DNA from: CATJXY01 sp964623925
GTDB taxonomy: Bacteria; Bacillota_I; Bacilli_A; Erysipelotrichales; Erysipelotrichaceae
NCBI GenBank assembly: GCA_964623925.1
Contig: CAZUVT010000036.1
Coordinates: 1-15,883 of the forward strand
Length of the DNA stretch: 15,883 nucleotides
Reading direction: 5' to 3'
Shown: positions 7,858 through 14,244 of the stretch, in pieces
How positions within the stretch are numbered: position 1 is the stretch's first letter
How the letters are laid out: each line of letters opens with the position of its first letter
The notes under the pieces: model-generated
Database searches by the model: none
What the model was told of the DNA's origin: nothing
The model's input: only the letters and a program-made list of their open reading frames with translations
Translations under genes and position numbers: made by a program

Positions 7858-9435
7858 ATGATTAAGATAACGCAATTGAAATGTCCTTTGGATACAACAG
7901 TGGAAGATTTAAATAAGATCGTTGCAAAAAAGCTGAAAATTGATATTCAGGATATTCATAATCTTACAATATTAAAAGAATCCATTGATGCCAGAAAAGA
8001 GGATTGTTTCTTTGTCTACACCGTTGCCTGTGAAGTAAAAAATGAAGAGAAGCTGCTGAAAAAGAGATTGGAAAATATTTCTTCCTATACACCGCAGTTT
8101 TATGAACCGATCGAAGTAAAATCCAAACGCTTTACAAATCGGCCGATCGTGATCGGATTTGGTCCCGGCGGTATATTTGCTGCCCTGATTCTCGCCGAAG
8201 CCGGATTAAAGCCTTTAGTTTTTGAGCGGGGATCCGATATGGATACGCGCATTGAGAAAGTAGAGCGATTTTGGAAAACCGGTGAGTTGGACACGGAATG
8301 CAATGTTCAGTTCGGCGAAGGCGGGGCCGGAACATTTTCTGACGGCAAACTGACAACCCGAATAAAAGATCCGCGGATTATCAAAGTCAACGATGAATTG
8401 ATCGAAGCAGGAGCAGATGAAGAGATTCGCTATAGTGCTCACCCTCACATCGGAACAGATCATCTTCGCCGGATCGTAAAAAACTTGCGCAAGAAAATCG
8501 AACAGCTGGGGGGAGAAATCTTCTTCGACGCTGCTGTCACTGATTTTGTCATGAATCAGGATGAGATCATGGCCGTCAAAGTCAAGGATCAATTCATTTA
8601 CAGCAATCATGTCATTCTCGCAATTGGACACAGTGCTCAAGATACTTTTATCCGGCTGAATGATCTTCATGTTGCGATGCAAGCTAAAAATTTTGCCGTC
8701 GGTGTTCGCGTTGAGCATCTTCAATCCTTGATCAATAAGACCCAATATGGCGGGTTTGCATCCCATCCGCGATTAAAAGCTGCCGAATATCGTTTGACCC
8801 ATACTTCTTCCAATGGTCGTGGTGTCTATTCTTTCTGCATGTGCCCCGGAGGAACCGTTGTCCCCAGCAGTTCTGAAAAAGAACATCTTGTCATCAATGG
8901 CATGAGCTATAAAGCACGAGATGGAATCAATGCCAATAGCGCTATCTTAGTTCAAGTGACAACTGACGATTTTGGCAAAGGCGTTTTAGACGGCCTGACC
9001 TATCAACGAAATTTAGAAAAAAGAGCTTATCAGCTGGGTGGAGGTGATTTTTCCGCCCCTGTTCAGCGAATCGAGGATTTTTTAAATCATCAATGCTCAG
9101 ATCATTTTGAAAAAGTTCTTCCCACATATTCTCTTAAAACAAGATTTGTCGACTTCCACCGGCTCTTCAGCAAAGAAATCTGTCAAAGTCTGGAAGAAGG
9201 ATTTAGAAATTTTGATAAAAAGATCCCGGGATTTGCCGGAAAAGATGCCATTATGACCGGAATCGAATCCAGAAGCAGTTCGCCGATTCGGATCAATCGT
9301 GATGAATCTTATCAATCCATCAATGTAAAAGGTCTTTTCCCTTGCGGAGAAGGTGCCGGGTATGCCGGTGGAATCGTTTCCAGCGCGTTGGACGGCATTC
9401 GCTGTGCTGAAGCTCTGATCCAATCACTTAAATGA
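7858..9435 (+). CDS. FAD-dependent dehydrogenase of the COG2509 type
   Basis: The 525-residue protein has an N-terminal region (residues 1-90) typical of this family, beginning MIKITQLKCPLDTTVEDL. A dinucleotide-binding motif IGFGPGGIFAA (99-109, GxGxxG) with FERG closing the second strand follows, then the family hallmark QFGEGGAGTFSDGKL (151-165), and a C-terminal FAD loop GLFPCGEGAGYAGGIVSSALDG. It should be a cytoplasmic flavoprotein oxidoreductase; the substrate is not known for the family. A longer frame opens at an ATG at 7798, but that region contains the promoter and lacks a well-spaced ribosome site. The ATG at 7858 follows AGGTG by 6 bases and matches the family start; ATG 7852 is an alternative. 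It is transcribed divergently from yqeH and ends at a shared terminator. Confidence 0.9.
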   Translation: MIKITQLKCPLDTTVEDLNKIVAKKLKIDIQDIHNLTILKESIDARKEDCFFVYTVACEVKNEEKLLKKRLENISSYTPQFYEPIEVKSKRFTNRPIVIGFGPGGIFAALILAEAGLKPLVFERGSDMDTRIEKVERFWKTGELDTECNVQFGEGGAGTFSDGKLTTRIKDPRIIKVNDELIEAGADEEIRYSAHPHIGTDHLRRIVKNLRKKIEQLGGEIFFDAAVTDFVMNQDEIMAVKVKDQFIYSNHVILAIGHSAQDTFIRLNDLHVAMQAKNFAVGVRVEHLQSLINKTQYGGFASHPRLKAAEYRLTHTSSNGRGVYSFCMCPGGTVVPSSSEKEHLVINGMSYKARDGINANSAILVQVTTDDFGKGVLDGLTYQRNLEKRAYQLGGGDFSAPVQRIEDFLNHQCSDHFEKVLPTYSLKTRFVDFHRLFSKEICQSLEEGFRNFDKKIPGFAGKDAIMTGIESRSSSPIRINRDESYQSINVKGLFPCGEGAGYAGGIVSSALDGIRCAEALIQSLK

Positions 9436-9442
9436 TAAAATA

Positions 9443-9473
9443 GGAATAAATCACTTCTGATTTATTCCTTTTC
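9443..9473. terminator. Bidirectional terminator between convergent genes
   Basis: A perfect 10-bp stem (GGAATAAATC at 9443-9452, GATTTATTCC at 9459-9468) with a 6-base loop is followed by TTTTC on the plus strand and a T-rich stretch on the minus strand. The stop codon of the DUF2200 gene lies inside it. Confidence 0.8.
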
Positions 9474-9816
9474 TCAATATCTTATCCATAGATCTTCCTT
9501 TTGCCAGCTCATCAATCAGTTTATCGAGCTGTCTTATTTTTTTCATGAGCGGATCTTGTATTTCTTCGACGCGAACATTACATACAACGCCTTTGATAAG
9601 ATCACAATTTGGATTATAACTTGGCACTCGTTCAAAAAATTCCCGAATACTGACATCCTCTTTTAAATAAATTTCCAGCTTATCTTCATCAACTCCAACC
9701 ATCCAATTAAGGATCTGATTCACTTCTTCTTTCGTTCTACCCTTTTTTTCTGCCTTTTGAACTAAAAGAGTATAGATTTTAGCGAATTTCATGTTGAATA
9801 CTTTTTCATTCTCCAA
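9451..9816 (-). CDS. DUF2200 family protein
   Basis: The 121-residue protein matches DUF2200 along its length. It shows KVFNMKFAKIYTLLVQKAEKK near the start, GRTKEEVNQILNWMVG at about 26-41, then LIKGVVCNVRVEEIQDPLM and the C-terminal LDKLIDELAKGRSMDKIL, all highly typical. The family is small, soluble and uncharacterised. The likely start is a TTG at 9816, preceded by AGGAG at 7 bases; family homologues also extend N-terminal of the later ATG at 9792, so the TTG is preferred. The gene follows the EF-G-like gene after a terminator, so it probably has its own promoter; none is clear (a TAGAAT -10 candidate lies about 40 bases upstream). Confidence 0.88.
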   Translation of the reverse strand: MENEKVFNMKFAKIYTLLVQKAEKKGRTKEEVNQILNWMVGVDEDKLEIYLKEDVSIREFFERVPSYNPNCDLIKGVVCNVRVEEIQDPLMKKIRQLDKLIDELAKGRSMDKILRKGINQK

Positions 9817-9848
9817 ATTTATTTCTCCTCTCTATTCATTCCCCATTC

Positions 9849-9881
9849 TAAAGAGGCTGCTGCATGTATCATGCAACAGCC
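9849..9881 (-). terminator. Terminator of the ankyrin/EF-G-like operon
   Basis: On the minus strand a 12-bp stem (arms 9881-9870 and 9866-9855, one G-U pair) closes a 3-base loop and is followed by TCTTTA. It begins 6 bases after the EF-G-like stop. The following T-run is short, so termination may be partial. Confidence 0.65.
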
Positions 9882-9887
9882 CTTTTA

Positions 9888-11957
9888 TTAATCTTCCTCT
9901 GTTTCTTTTTCCGCTTCTTTGATTACTTTTTCCGCAACATTGTTCGGAGCTTGTTCATAGCGATCAAATTCGATTACGAACTGGCCTCTTCCCTGTGTCA
10001 TAGAGCGAAGTTCTGTCGCATATTTCTGCATTTCAGCCATTGGTACTTCAGCAGAGATCTTCTGCTCGTTTTCATGAAGATCCATTCCCATGATGATACC
10101 ACGACGCTTATTGAAATCACCGATGATCGTTCCCGTATATTCTTCTGGAATAACGACTTCGACTTTACCGATTGGCTCCAGCAATACCGGTGAAGCTTTT
10201 GGCATAGCTGCTTTATAAGCTAAGCGAGCCGCTGCTTTGAAGGCGATTTCCTTTGAATCGACAGGATGATAGGATCCATCATACAGTGTTGCCTTAACGC
10301 CGACAACTTTATATCCGGCAAGAACACCTTTTTCCATACATTCTCTTAATCCTGCTTCAACAGCCGGGAAGAAATTTCTTGGAACTGCTCCACCGAATAC
10401 ATCTTCTTCAAAAATCATTTCTTCAGTTTCTGCCGGTTCAAATCTTACCCAAACATCACCAAACTGTCCTGCTCCGCCCGTCTGCTTTTTATGACGCCCT
10501 TGAGCCTCAACTGTCTTTCTGATCGTTTCGCGATATTGAACTTTTGGAACCGTTGTGGTTACTTCAACTTTATATTTTGTCTTCAATTTATTCAAAGCAA
10601 CATCAATATGCTGATCACCAATACCGTATAGAACACTTTCTCTGGTTTCAACATTCTTGATTAACTGCAATGTATAGTCTTCTTCCAGGATCTTCTGCAA
10701 GCCGAAGCTCATCTTATCCTCATCATTTTTACTCTTAGGCCAGATTGCAACACCCAGCATCGGACGCGGATAAGCAATATCGGCATAATGAACCGGTTTG
10801 ACTTTTGTTGCCAAAGTATCATTCGTCTCTGTAAACTGAAGTTTTACGATCGCTCCGATATCGCCGGTAAACAATTTTCCCACAGCTTCCTGATATTTTC
10901 CTTTTACGATATAGATCTGATTCACTTTTTCCGGTTTATCTTCGCGGACATTAATAACTTGGGAATCAGATGTTAAAACACCGGTCATCACCTTTAAGTA
11001 AGAAATCTTTCCAACAAACGGATCGACGATTGTTTTGAATACCTGAGCAGTAAACTCTTCTTTTTCATTCGTCTCCAGAAGAACCGGCTCATTATTGGCA
11101 TCTAAAGCCTCAACAACACCTTTTTCTCCATAGCTTGGGAAGTACTCCGTAATCAGATCCATTAAGCGTTCAACACCTGTCTGCTGCAAAGCACTGCCGC
11201 AGTATACCGGACGGATTTCACCGCTTCTGACCCCGATTCGCAGTCCTTTTGCCATTTCTTTTTCATCAAATGCTTCACCGCTGAAATATTTTTCCATCAA
11301 TTCATCATCGGTCATCGCAATCGCTTCTGCAATCTGATCATAATAGGCAGCAACTTCATCTTTCATTGCATCCGGAACTTCTTTTGCCGCACTCAGATCG
11401 TTGTAGTACCATGCTTTATTACGCAAGATATTAACTGATCCGACTACTTTCTGATTCTCAATGATCGGGACTTCGAACGGAATAACTGATTTTCCAAAAC
11501 GATTATGAAGTTCATCATAAGCTTTCTGGAAAACTGCATTTTCATCATCCATTTTATTAATGAAGAAGATCGTCGGCATTTTTCTTTCAGTGACCATCTT
11601 CCACGCTCTTTCGGTAGTGGATTGAACTCCTTCTTTCGCATCCACAACAATAAGTGCATTATCTCCTACAGAAAAACCACTGATCATTTCTCCTTCATAG
11701 TCCAGATATCCCGGAGTATCAATAAAATTGATCTTGCAGTCTTTCCATTCAACCGGCTGCAATGCAGTATAGACAGACATGCCGCGCTTGATTTCTTCTG
11801 AATCAAAATCAAGAGCGCTGTTTCCATCTACTGTCTTTCCCATTCGATCCGTCACTTTTGTAAAATAAAGCATGGATTCGACAACACTTGTTTTTCCTGC
11901 CTGGCTGTGCCCCAATAAAACGATATTTCTTACTTCACTCGCTAAATAGTCTCTCAT
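9888..11957 (-). CDS. EF-G-like translational GTPase (EF-G paralogue)
   Basis: The 689-residue protein has the full EF-G domain plan. Its GTPase domain has G1 GHSQAGKTS (16-24), switch I EIKRGMSV (55-62), G3 DTPG (80-83), G4 NKMD (134-137) and a CGSA G5 motif. Domains II-III follow, then domain IV (KKQTGGAGQFGDVWVRFEP, then GGAVPRNFFPAVEAG) and a C-terminal domain V (LEPIGKVEVVIPEEYTGTIIGDFNKRRGIIMG). It is not canonical FusA: G1 is GHSQAGKT rather than AHIDAGKT, and the residue after DTPG is Tyr84, not the catalytic His. These traits belong to the EF-G-like (EF-G2) group, which also contains T. thermophilus EF-G-2. A specialised ribosome role is inferred. GAGGTGG precedes the ATG, 10 bases after the ankyrin gene, so the two share a transcript. 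Confidence 0.93.
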   Translation of the reverse strand: MRDYLASEVRNIVLLGHSQAGKTSVVESMLYFTKVTDRMGKTVDGNSALDFDSEEIKRGMSVYTALQPVEWKDCKINFIDTPGYLDYEGEMISGFSVGDNALIVVDAKEGVQSTTERAWKMVTERKMPTIFFINKMDDENAVFQKAYDELHNRFGKSVIPFEVPIIENQKVVGSVNILRNKAWYYNDLSAAKEVPDAMKDEVAAYYDQIAEAIAMTDDELMEKYFSGEAFDEKEMAKGLRIGVRSGEIRPVYCGSALQQTGVERLMDLITEYFPSYGEKGVVEALDANNEPVLLETNEKEEFTAQVFKTIVDPFVGKISYLKVMTGVLTSDSQVINVREDKPEKVNQIYIVKGKYQEAVGKLFTGDIGAIVKLQFTETNDTLATKVKPVHYADIAYPRPMLGVAIWPKSKNDEDKMSFGLQKILEEDYTLQLIKNVETRESVLYGIGDQHIDVALNKLKTKYKVEVTTTVPKVQYRETIRKTVEAQGRHKKQTGGAGQFGDVWVRFEPAETEEMIFEEDVFGGAVPRNFFPAVEAGLRECMEKGVLAGYKVVGVKATLYDGSYHPVDSKEIAFKAAARLAYKAAMPKASPVLLEPIGKVEVVIPEEYTGTIIGDFNKRRGIIMGMDLHENEQKISAEVPMAEMQKYATELRSMTQGRGQFVIEFDRYEQAPNNVAEKVIKEAEKETEED

Positions 11958-11967
11958 AATGCCACCT

Positions 11968-12636
11968 CTATTTCAGAAGGTCCTTCAAGCCTTCAAAATT
12001 ATACTGAATTACATAATGGATCGCCTTATTGGCATTGTTATCCAGAACTTCTTTATCTGCGCCTTTTTCCAAAAGGTATTCAATTAATTCCCTATGTCCG
12101 CTGTAAGCCGCTCTCATCAGCGCTGTACATCCTTCATTATCTTGCGCATTGACATCTGCACCTGCTTCTACCAAGAGTTTAACGACATCTCCCTTATATG
12201 CATTGACAGCTTCCATCAACGCCGTTCTTCCCTTGCTGTCTTTCATATTTAAATCAACATGATTTTGAATCAGATATTCCACTACATCGCCTTGACCTAA
12301 AAAAGCAGCTCTCATCAATGCGGTTCTTCCGTTGCTGTCTTTGGCATTGACGTTGGAATTTGCCTCCACAAGCATTTTTACGATATCCAGATGGCCTTTT
12401 TTGGCTGCACCCATTAACGCTGTCTTATTATTAAAGTCACGGGCACGCACATCGGCACCATTATCCAATAAAAACTGAACGATCTCCTTATGTCCTCTTT
12501 TGCTCGCTCTCATCAATGCGGTTCTTTCATCACCATTGGCAATGTTTACATCTGCGCCCTGATTTACTGCAGCACATACTTTAGCAAAATCTCCGGCAGC
12601 AGCTGCATCGAAAAATTCTTTGTTTGTCTGGTTCAT
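11968..12636 (-). CDS. Ankyrin-repeat protein
   Basis: The 222-residue protein is made almost wholly of ankyrin repeats of about 33 residues, starting near residues 7, 36, 69, 102, 135 and 168, with a degenerate last unit. Each shows the TALM-x-A core followed by G-H/D-x-x-I/V-V-x-x-L-L/I and G-A-D-V-N. One unit (135-167) has a one-residue insertion (NAYKGDVV). There is no signal peptide or membrane segment, so it is a cytosolic protein-binding scaffold. Ankyrin repeats bind proteins without intrinsic catalysis. The stop lies 10 bases before the EF-G-like gene, suggesting a shared job. AGGAGGAGG is just upstream of the ATG. It has no clear promoter of its own; an intrinsic terminator lies between it and the upstream small ORF. 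Confidence 0.94.
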   Translation of the reverse strand: MNQTNKEFFDAAAAGDFAKVCAAVNQGADVNIANGDERTALMRASKRGHKEIVQFLLDNGADVRARDFNNKTALMGAAKKGHLDIVKMLVEANSNVNAKDSNGRTALMRAAFLGQGDVVEYLIQNHVDLNMKDSKGRTALMEAVNAYKGDVVKLLVEAGADVNAQDNEGCTALMRAAYSGHRELIEYLLEKGADKEVLDNNANKAIHYVIQYNFEGLKDLLK

Positions 12637-12664
12637 ATTTATGTCCTCCTCCTCGACAATACAA

Positions 12665-12714
12665 TTGTTGAAAAAAAGATGGCGCGTATTTGCTCCATCT
12701 TAAAAATTCAACAA
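12665..12714 (-). terminator. Intrinsic terminator / candidate attenuator before the ankyrin gene
   Basis: On the minus strand AAGATGG (12701-12695) pairs with CCATCTT (12682-12676), followed by five more T's (12675-12671). An outer pair of perfect 8-base arms, TTGTTGAA (12714-12707) and TTCAACAA (12672-12665), encloses it. The 5' arm of the hairpin overlaps the small ORF's TAA. No convincing promoter lies between this hairpin and the ankyrin ATG 28 bases on, so the downstream genes may depend on read-through. Confidence 0.75.
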
Positions 12715-12801
12715 GTTCCACCCGAAAACACAGTTTAAAACCACAACATCCCCACGATCTACCCTATCTTTTGCTGGGATCTGGATTACACCTGTATTCA
12801 T
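12700..12801 (-). CDS. 33-residue small ORF, candidate leader peptide
   Basis: A 33-codon frame opens with ATG at 12801, 8 bases after a strong AAGGAG site (12815-12810), and ends with TAA at 12702-12700. It begins MNTGVIQIPAKDR and ends FGWNLLNF; I do not recognise it. Its last codons form the outer arm of the terminator and its stop overlaps the inner arm, so a ribosome at the end of the frame would sit on the hairpin. That layout fits either a leader peptide controlling read-through into the ankyrin/EF-G-like genes or a free-standing small protein with its own terminator. There is a promoter upstream (12838-12865). Confidence 0.6.
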   Translation of the reverse strand: MNTGVIQIPAKDRVDRGDVVVLNCVFGWNLLNF

Positions 12802-12820
12802 TATAATCACTCCTTCGGGT
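12720..12820 (-). promoter_or_regulatory. Possible long-range RNA pairing over the small ORF's ribosome site
   Basis: In the minus-strand transcript ACCCGAA (12820-12814), whose last bases are part of the AAGGAG site, is perfectly complementary to TTCGGGT (12726-12720) near the end of the small ORF. A bulged A would allow two extra G-C pairs outside. The pairing would hide the ribosome site and would be opened by a ribosome translating the frame. I found it by eye and it has not been folded. Confidence 0.3.
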
Positions 12821-12837
12821 TGGTTATTTATACTCTT

Positions 12838-12865
12838 ATTTTAACTCAACCAGTTGATTTGACAA
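12838..12865 (-). promoter_or_regulatory. Promoter of the small ORF-ankyrin-EF-G-like unit with an inverted repeat in its spacer
   Basis: On the minus strand TTGTCA (12865-12860) and TAAAAT (12843-12838) are separated by 16 bases. The spacer holds the inverted repeat TCAAC-TG-GTTGA (12857-12846), a possible operator. The predicted start is near 12831, about 30 bases before the small ORF. Confidence 0.55.
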
Positions 12866-12915
12866 GTGCTTTTTGATAAAAAGGTTACTGAAAATCAAAA
12901 ATTTCATCAGAAAAA

Positions 12916-12929
12916 TGAAAACGTTTTCA
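12916..12929. promoter_or_regulatory. Putative CcpA cre box
   Basis: TGAAAACGTTTTCA fits the cre consensus TGWAANCGNTNWCA at every position, and it lies in a longer 22-base perfect palindrome (12912-12933). It is centred about 90 bases upstream of the predicted start of the small ORF transcript, a distance seen for CcpA activation. It also abuts the stop of the peptidoglycan-binding protein gene and could serve as a weak AT-rich terminator, so the assignment is tentative. Confidence 0.45.
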
Positions 12930-12934
12930 TTTTG

Positions 12935-13600
12935 TCATTGTACTAGCGGCACAGTCTGGAACATTTTCTCATACAATACGATCCAAGTATTGCGATCAGC
13001 GATTCCATTTTCTTCAAGAGCATTTCTTCTTTGAAACTGTTTGACACTATTCTCGAGCGACTGATCGAAAATACCGGTAATTTTTTCAATTGGATATCCT
13101 ATAAATTTCATAGCATCCTGAAGAACCGCAACATCGGATAAGACCATTCCCTTTTTTACTGTTGAAAATGGAAGCAGATCTCCTGCTGCCTCTCTCATCT
13201 GATGCAGATGAATGAATCTCTGAATCAGATCTAACTGGCTGACATAATCAAATAGTTCAGAATTTTCTGCGGCTTTAGCTATATTGTTCAATGCGATCGG
13301 ATTCAATGTTCCGCCGATATCAAGTGCTGTTCCTAACTGATGATGCAAAAATCCATCTGCGACTCTTTCAAATGCTCTTGAAAATCCGGCATTGACCGGG
13401 ATCTTTCTTTTAAAATGAGCGGAGAATGACTCATAATCCTGAAGGAATTTTTTTGTGGTCCAGGCAAAATCATTGCTTCTTCGCGTATTAAAATCTCCCA
13501 CTGTCAGTTTCCCGTTTGTTGTATACGGCATATCCATGTCATCCTCTAAATCAAAAAATTCTGTTTTACCTAAAGTTTCGTCTATGACAAGTAATTTCAT
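12935..13600 (-). CDS. M15-peptidase-like protein with C-terminal peptidoglycan-binding domain
   Basis: The 221-residue protein has two parts. Residues about 155-215 form a PG_binding_1 domain (DVAVLQDAMKFIGYPIEK, IFDQSLENSVKQFQRRN, then NGIADRNTW). Residues about 40-135 resemble M15-type D,D-peptidases: IPVNAGFSRAF in place of the usual substrate-facing strand, HHQLGTALDI (His87 and Asp94, the H-x6-D zinc pattern with G and A conserved), and FIHLH around His131, where M15_3-type enzymes have their third zinc ligand. The catalytic Glu is not obvious, so activity is uncertain. There is no signal peptide, so export needs lysis or another route, as with phage or bacteriocin-type lysins. AGGAGGG precedes the ATG. 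It is transcribed divergently from another peptidoglycan-binding protein gene. Confidence 0.7.
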   Translation of the reverse strand: MKLLVIDETLGKTEFFDLEDDMDMPYTTNGKLTVGDFNTRRSNDFAWTTKKFLQDYESFSAHFKRKIPVNAGFSRAFERVADGFLHHQLGTALDIGGTLNPIALNNIAKAAENSELFDYVSQLDLIQRFIHLHQMREAAGDLLPFSTVKKGMVLSDVAVLQDAMKFIGYPIEKITGIFDQSLENSVKQFQRRNALEENGIADRNTWIVLYEKMFQTVPLVQ

Positions 13601-13682
13601 TTTCTTCCCTCCTAATCTATCCTATGTGAATATCCAAGTTTTTTCTCAGGGCAAATACCCTTTCATAAGAAATTTTATTCCA

Positions 13683-13698
13683 TATACTACACAGTGTA
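13683..13698 (+). promoter_or_regulatory. -10 box with overlapping palindrome, candidate operator
   Basis: TATACT (13683-13688) is a 5-of-6 -10 match; no good -35 is seen. The perfect odd palindrome TACACAGTGTA (13688-13698) covers the likely start site, just before the AAGGAGG site of the next gene. A dyad there would suit a repressor. Confidence 0.35.
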
Positions 13699-13713
13699 AG
13701 GAGGCAAATCAAT

Positions 13714-14196
13714 ATGGCATATGTTATCAGAAACGGATATAGTGGAATTGCAGTAGCGAAATTACAGAATTATCTCAATAATCTGCGTTCAATATACAGT
13801 TCGATTCCTACTCTATCAGAAGACGGAATTTTCGGAAACCGGACAGAAGCAGCTGTTCGTATCTTCCAGCAAAATACCGGCTTGACAGCAGACGGCGTTG
13901 TCGGCACATTAACTTGGGATAAAATCATTTCAAAATACAAGACGATTTCTAACCCGACCCCAAGTTTTCCAACACATTATCAAGCACCTTTAGAGTATGG
14001 TTCAAGCGGCTTGGATGTTCAGAAAATGCAGGGTTATCTCAATCAGATCACAGCACCGACAACCCCAATTACCGCAGATGGAAATTTCGGAGCTGCCACC
14101 CATGCAAAAGTCATCTATTATCAAAAAGCAAATAATCTGATTCAGGACGGAAGAATCGGAACGAATACTTGGGACAGCATCATTAAGAGTATTTAA
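13714..14196 (+). CDS. Tandem peptidoglycan-binding-domain protein
   Basis: The 160-residue protein consists of two PG_binding_1 domains (about residues 5-72 and 90-158) joined by a Pro/Ser-rich linker. Both show the fold's pattern: a leading G-x-x-V/A-x-K-L/M-Q repeat, DG-x-FG-x-x-T, then a Tyr or Phe-Gln and DG-x-G-x-x-TW. There is no catalytic domain, signal peptide or membrane anchor. The domain binds cell-wall peptidoglycan and usually targets hydrolases. A stand-alone version without a secretion signal is unusual; it may act as a wall-binding partner of the divergent M15-like protein. AAGGAGG lies 9 bases from the ATG. Confidence 0.88.
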   Translation: MAYVIRNGYSGIAVAKLQNYLNNLRSIYSSIPTLSEDGIFGNRTEAAVRIFQQNTGLTADGVVGTLTWDKIISKYKTISNPTPSFPTHYQAPLEYGSSGLDVQKMQGYLNQITAPTTPITADGNFGAATHAKVIYYQKANNLIQDGRIGTNTWDSIIKSI

Positions 14197-14198
14197 TT

Positions 14199-14244
14199 AA
14201 AAAGCTGTAAATCTTGATTTTCATCAATGATTTTACAGCTTTTT
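14199..14244. terminator. Bidirectional terminator between convergent genes
   Basis: A perfect 13-bp stem (14199-14211 with 14232-14244) has A and T runs at its ends, and a small inner stem TTGAT/ATCAA sits in its loop. It ends both the peptidoglycan-binding gene and the minus-strand peptidase gene, whose stop lies at its right edge. Confidence 0.85.

Noticed and set aside
8215..8766. A 183-codon minus-strand frame inside the FAD-dehydrogenase gene
   Set aside because: It lies fully opposite conserved FAD-binding motifs, has no recognisable family and no promoter or ribosome site.
11968..12636. DNA repeats in the ankyrin gene as a mobile or CRISPR-like array
   Set aside because: The repeats are protein-level ankyrin units of about 33 residues with diverged bases and no spacers; they are explained by the coding repeat.
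12637..12934. A riboswitch or T-box upstream of the ankyrin gene
   Set aside because: I found no T-box TGGN motif arrangement or known aptamer core by eye; the region is better explained by the small ORF, terminator and promoter. A covariance-model search would settle it.
12935..14196. A prophage remnant
   Set aside because: Apart from two lysin-like domain types there is no integrase, portal, terminase, holin or attachment repeat in the window.
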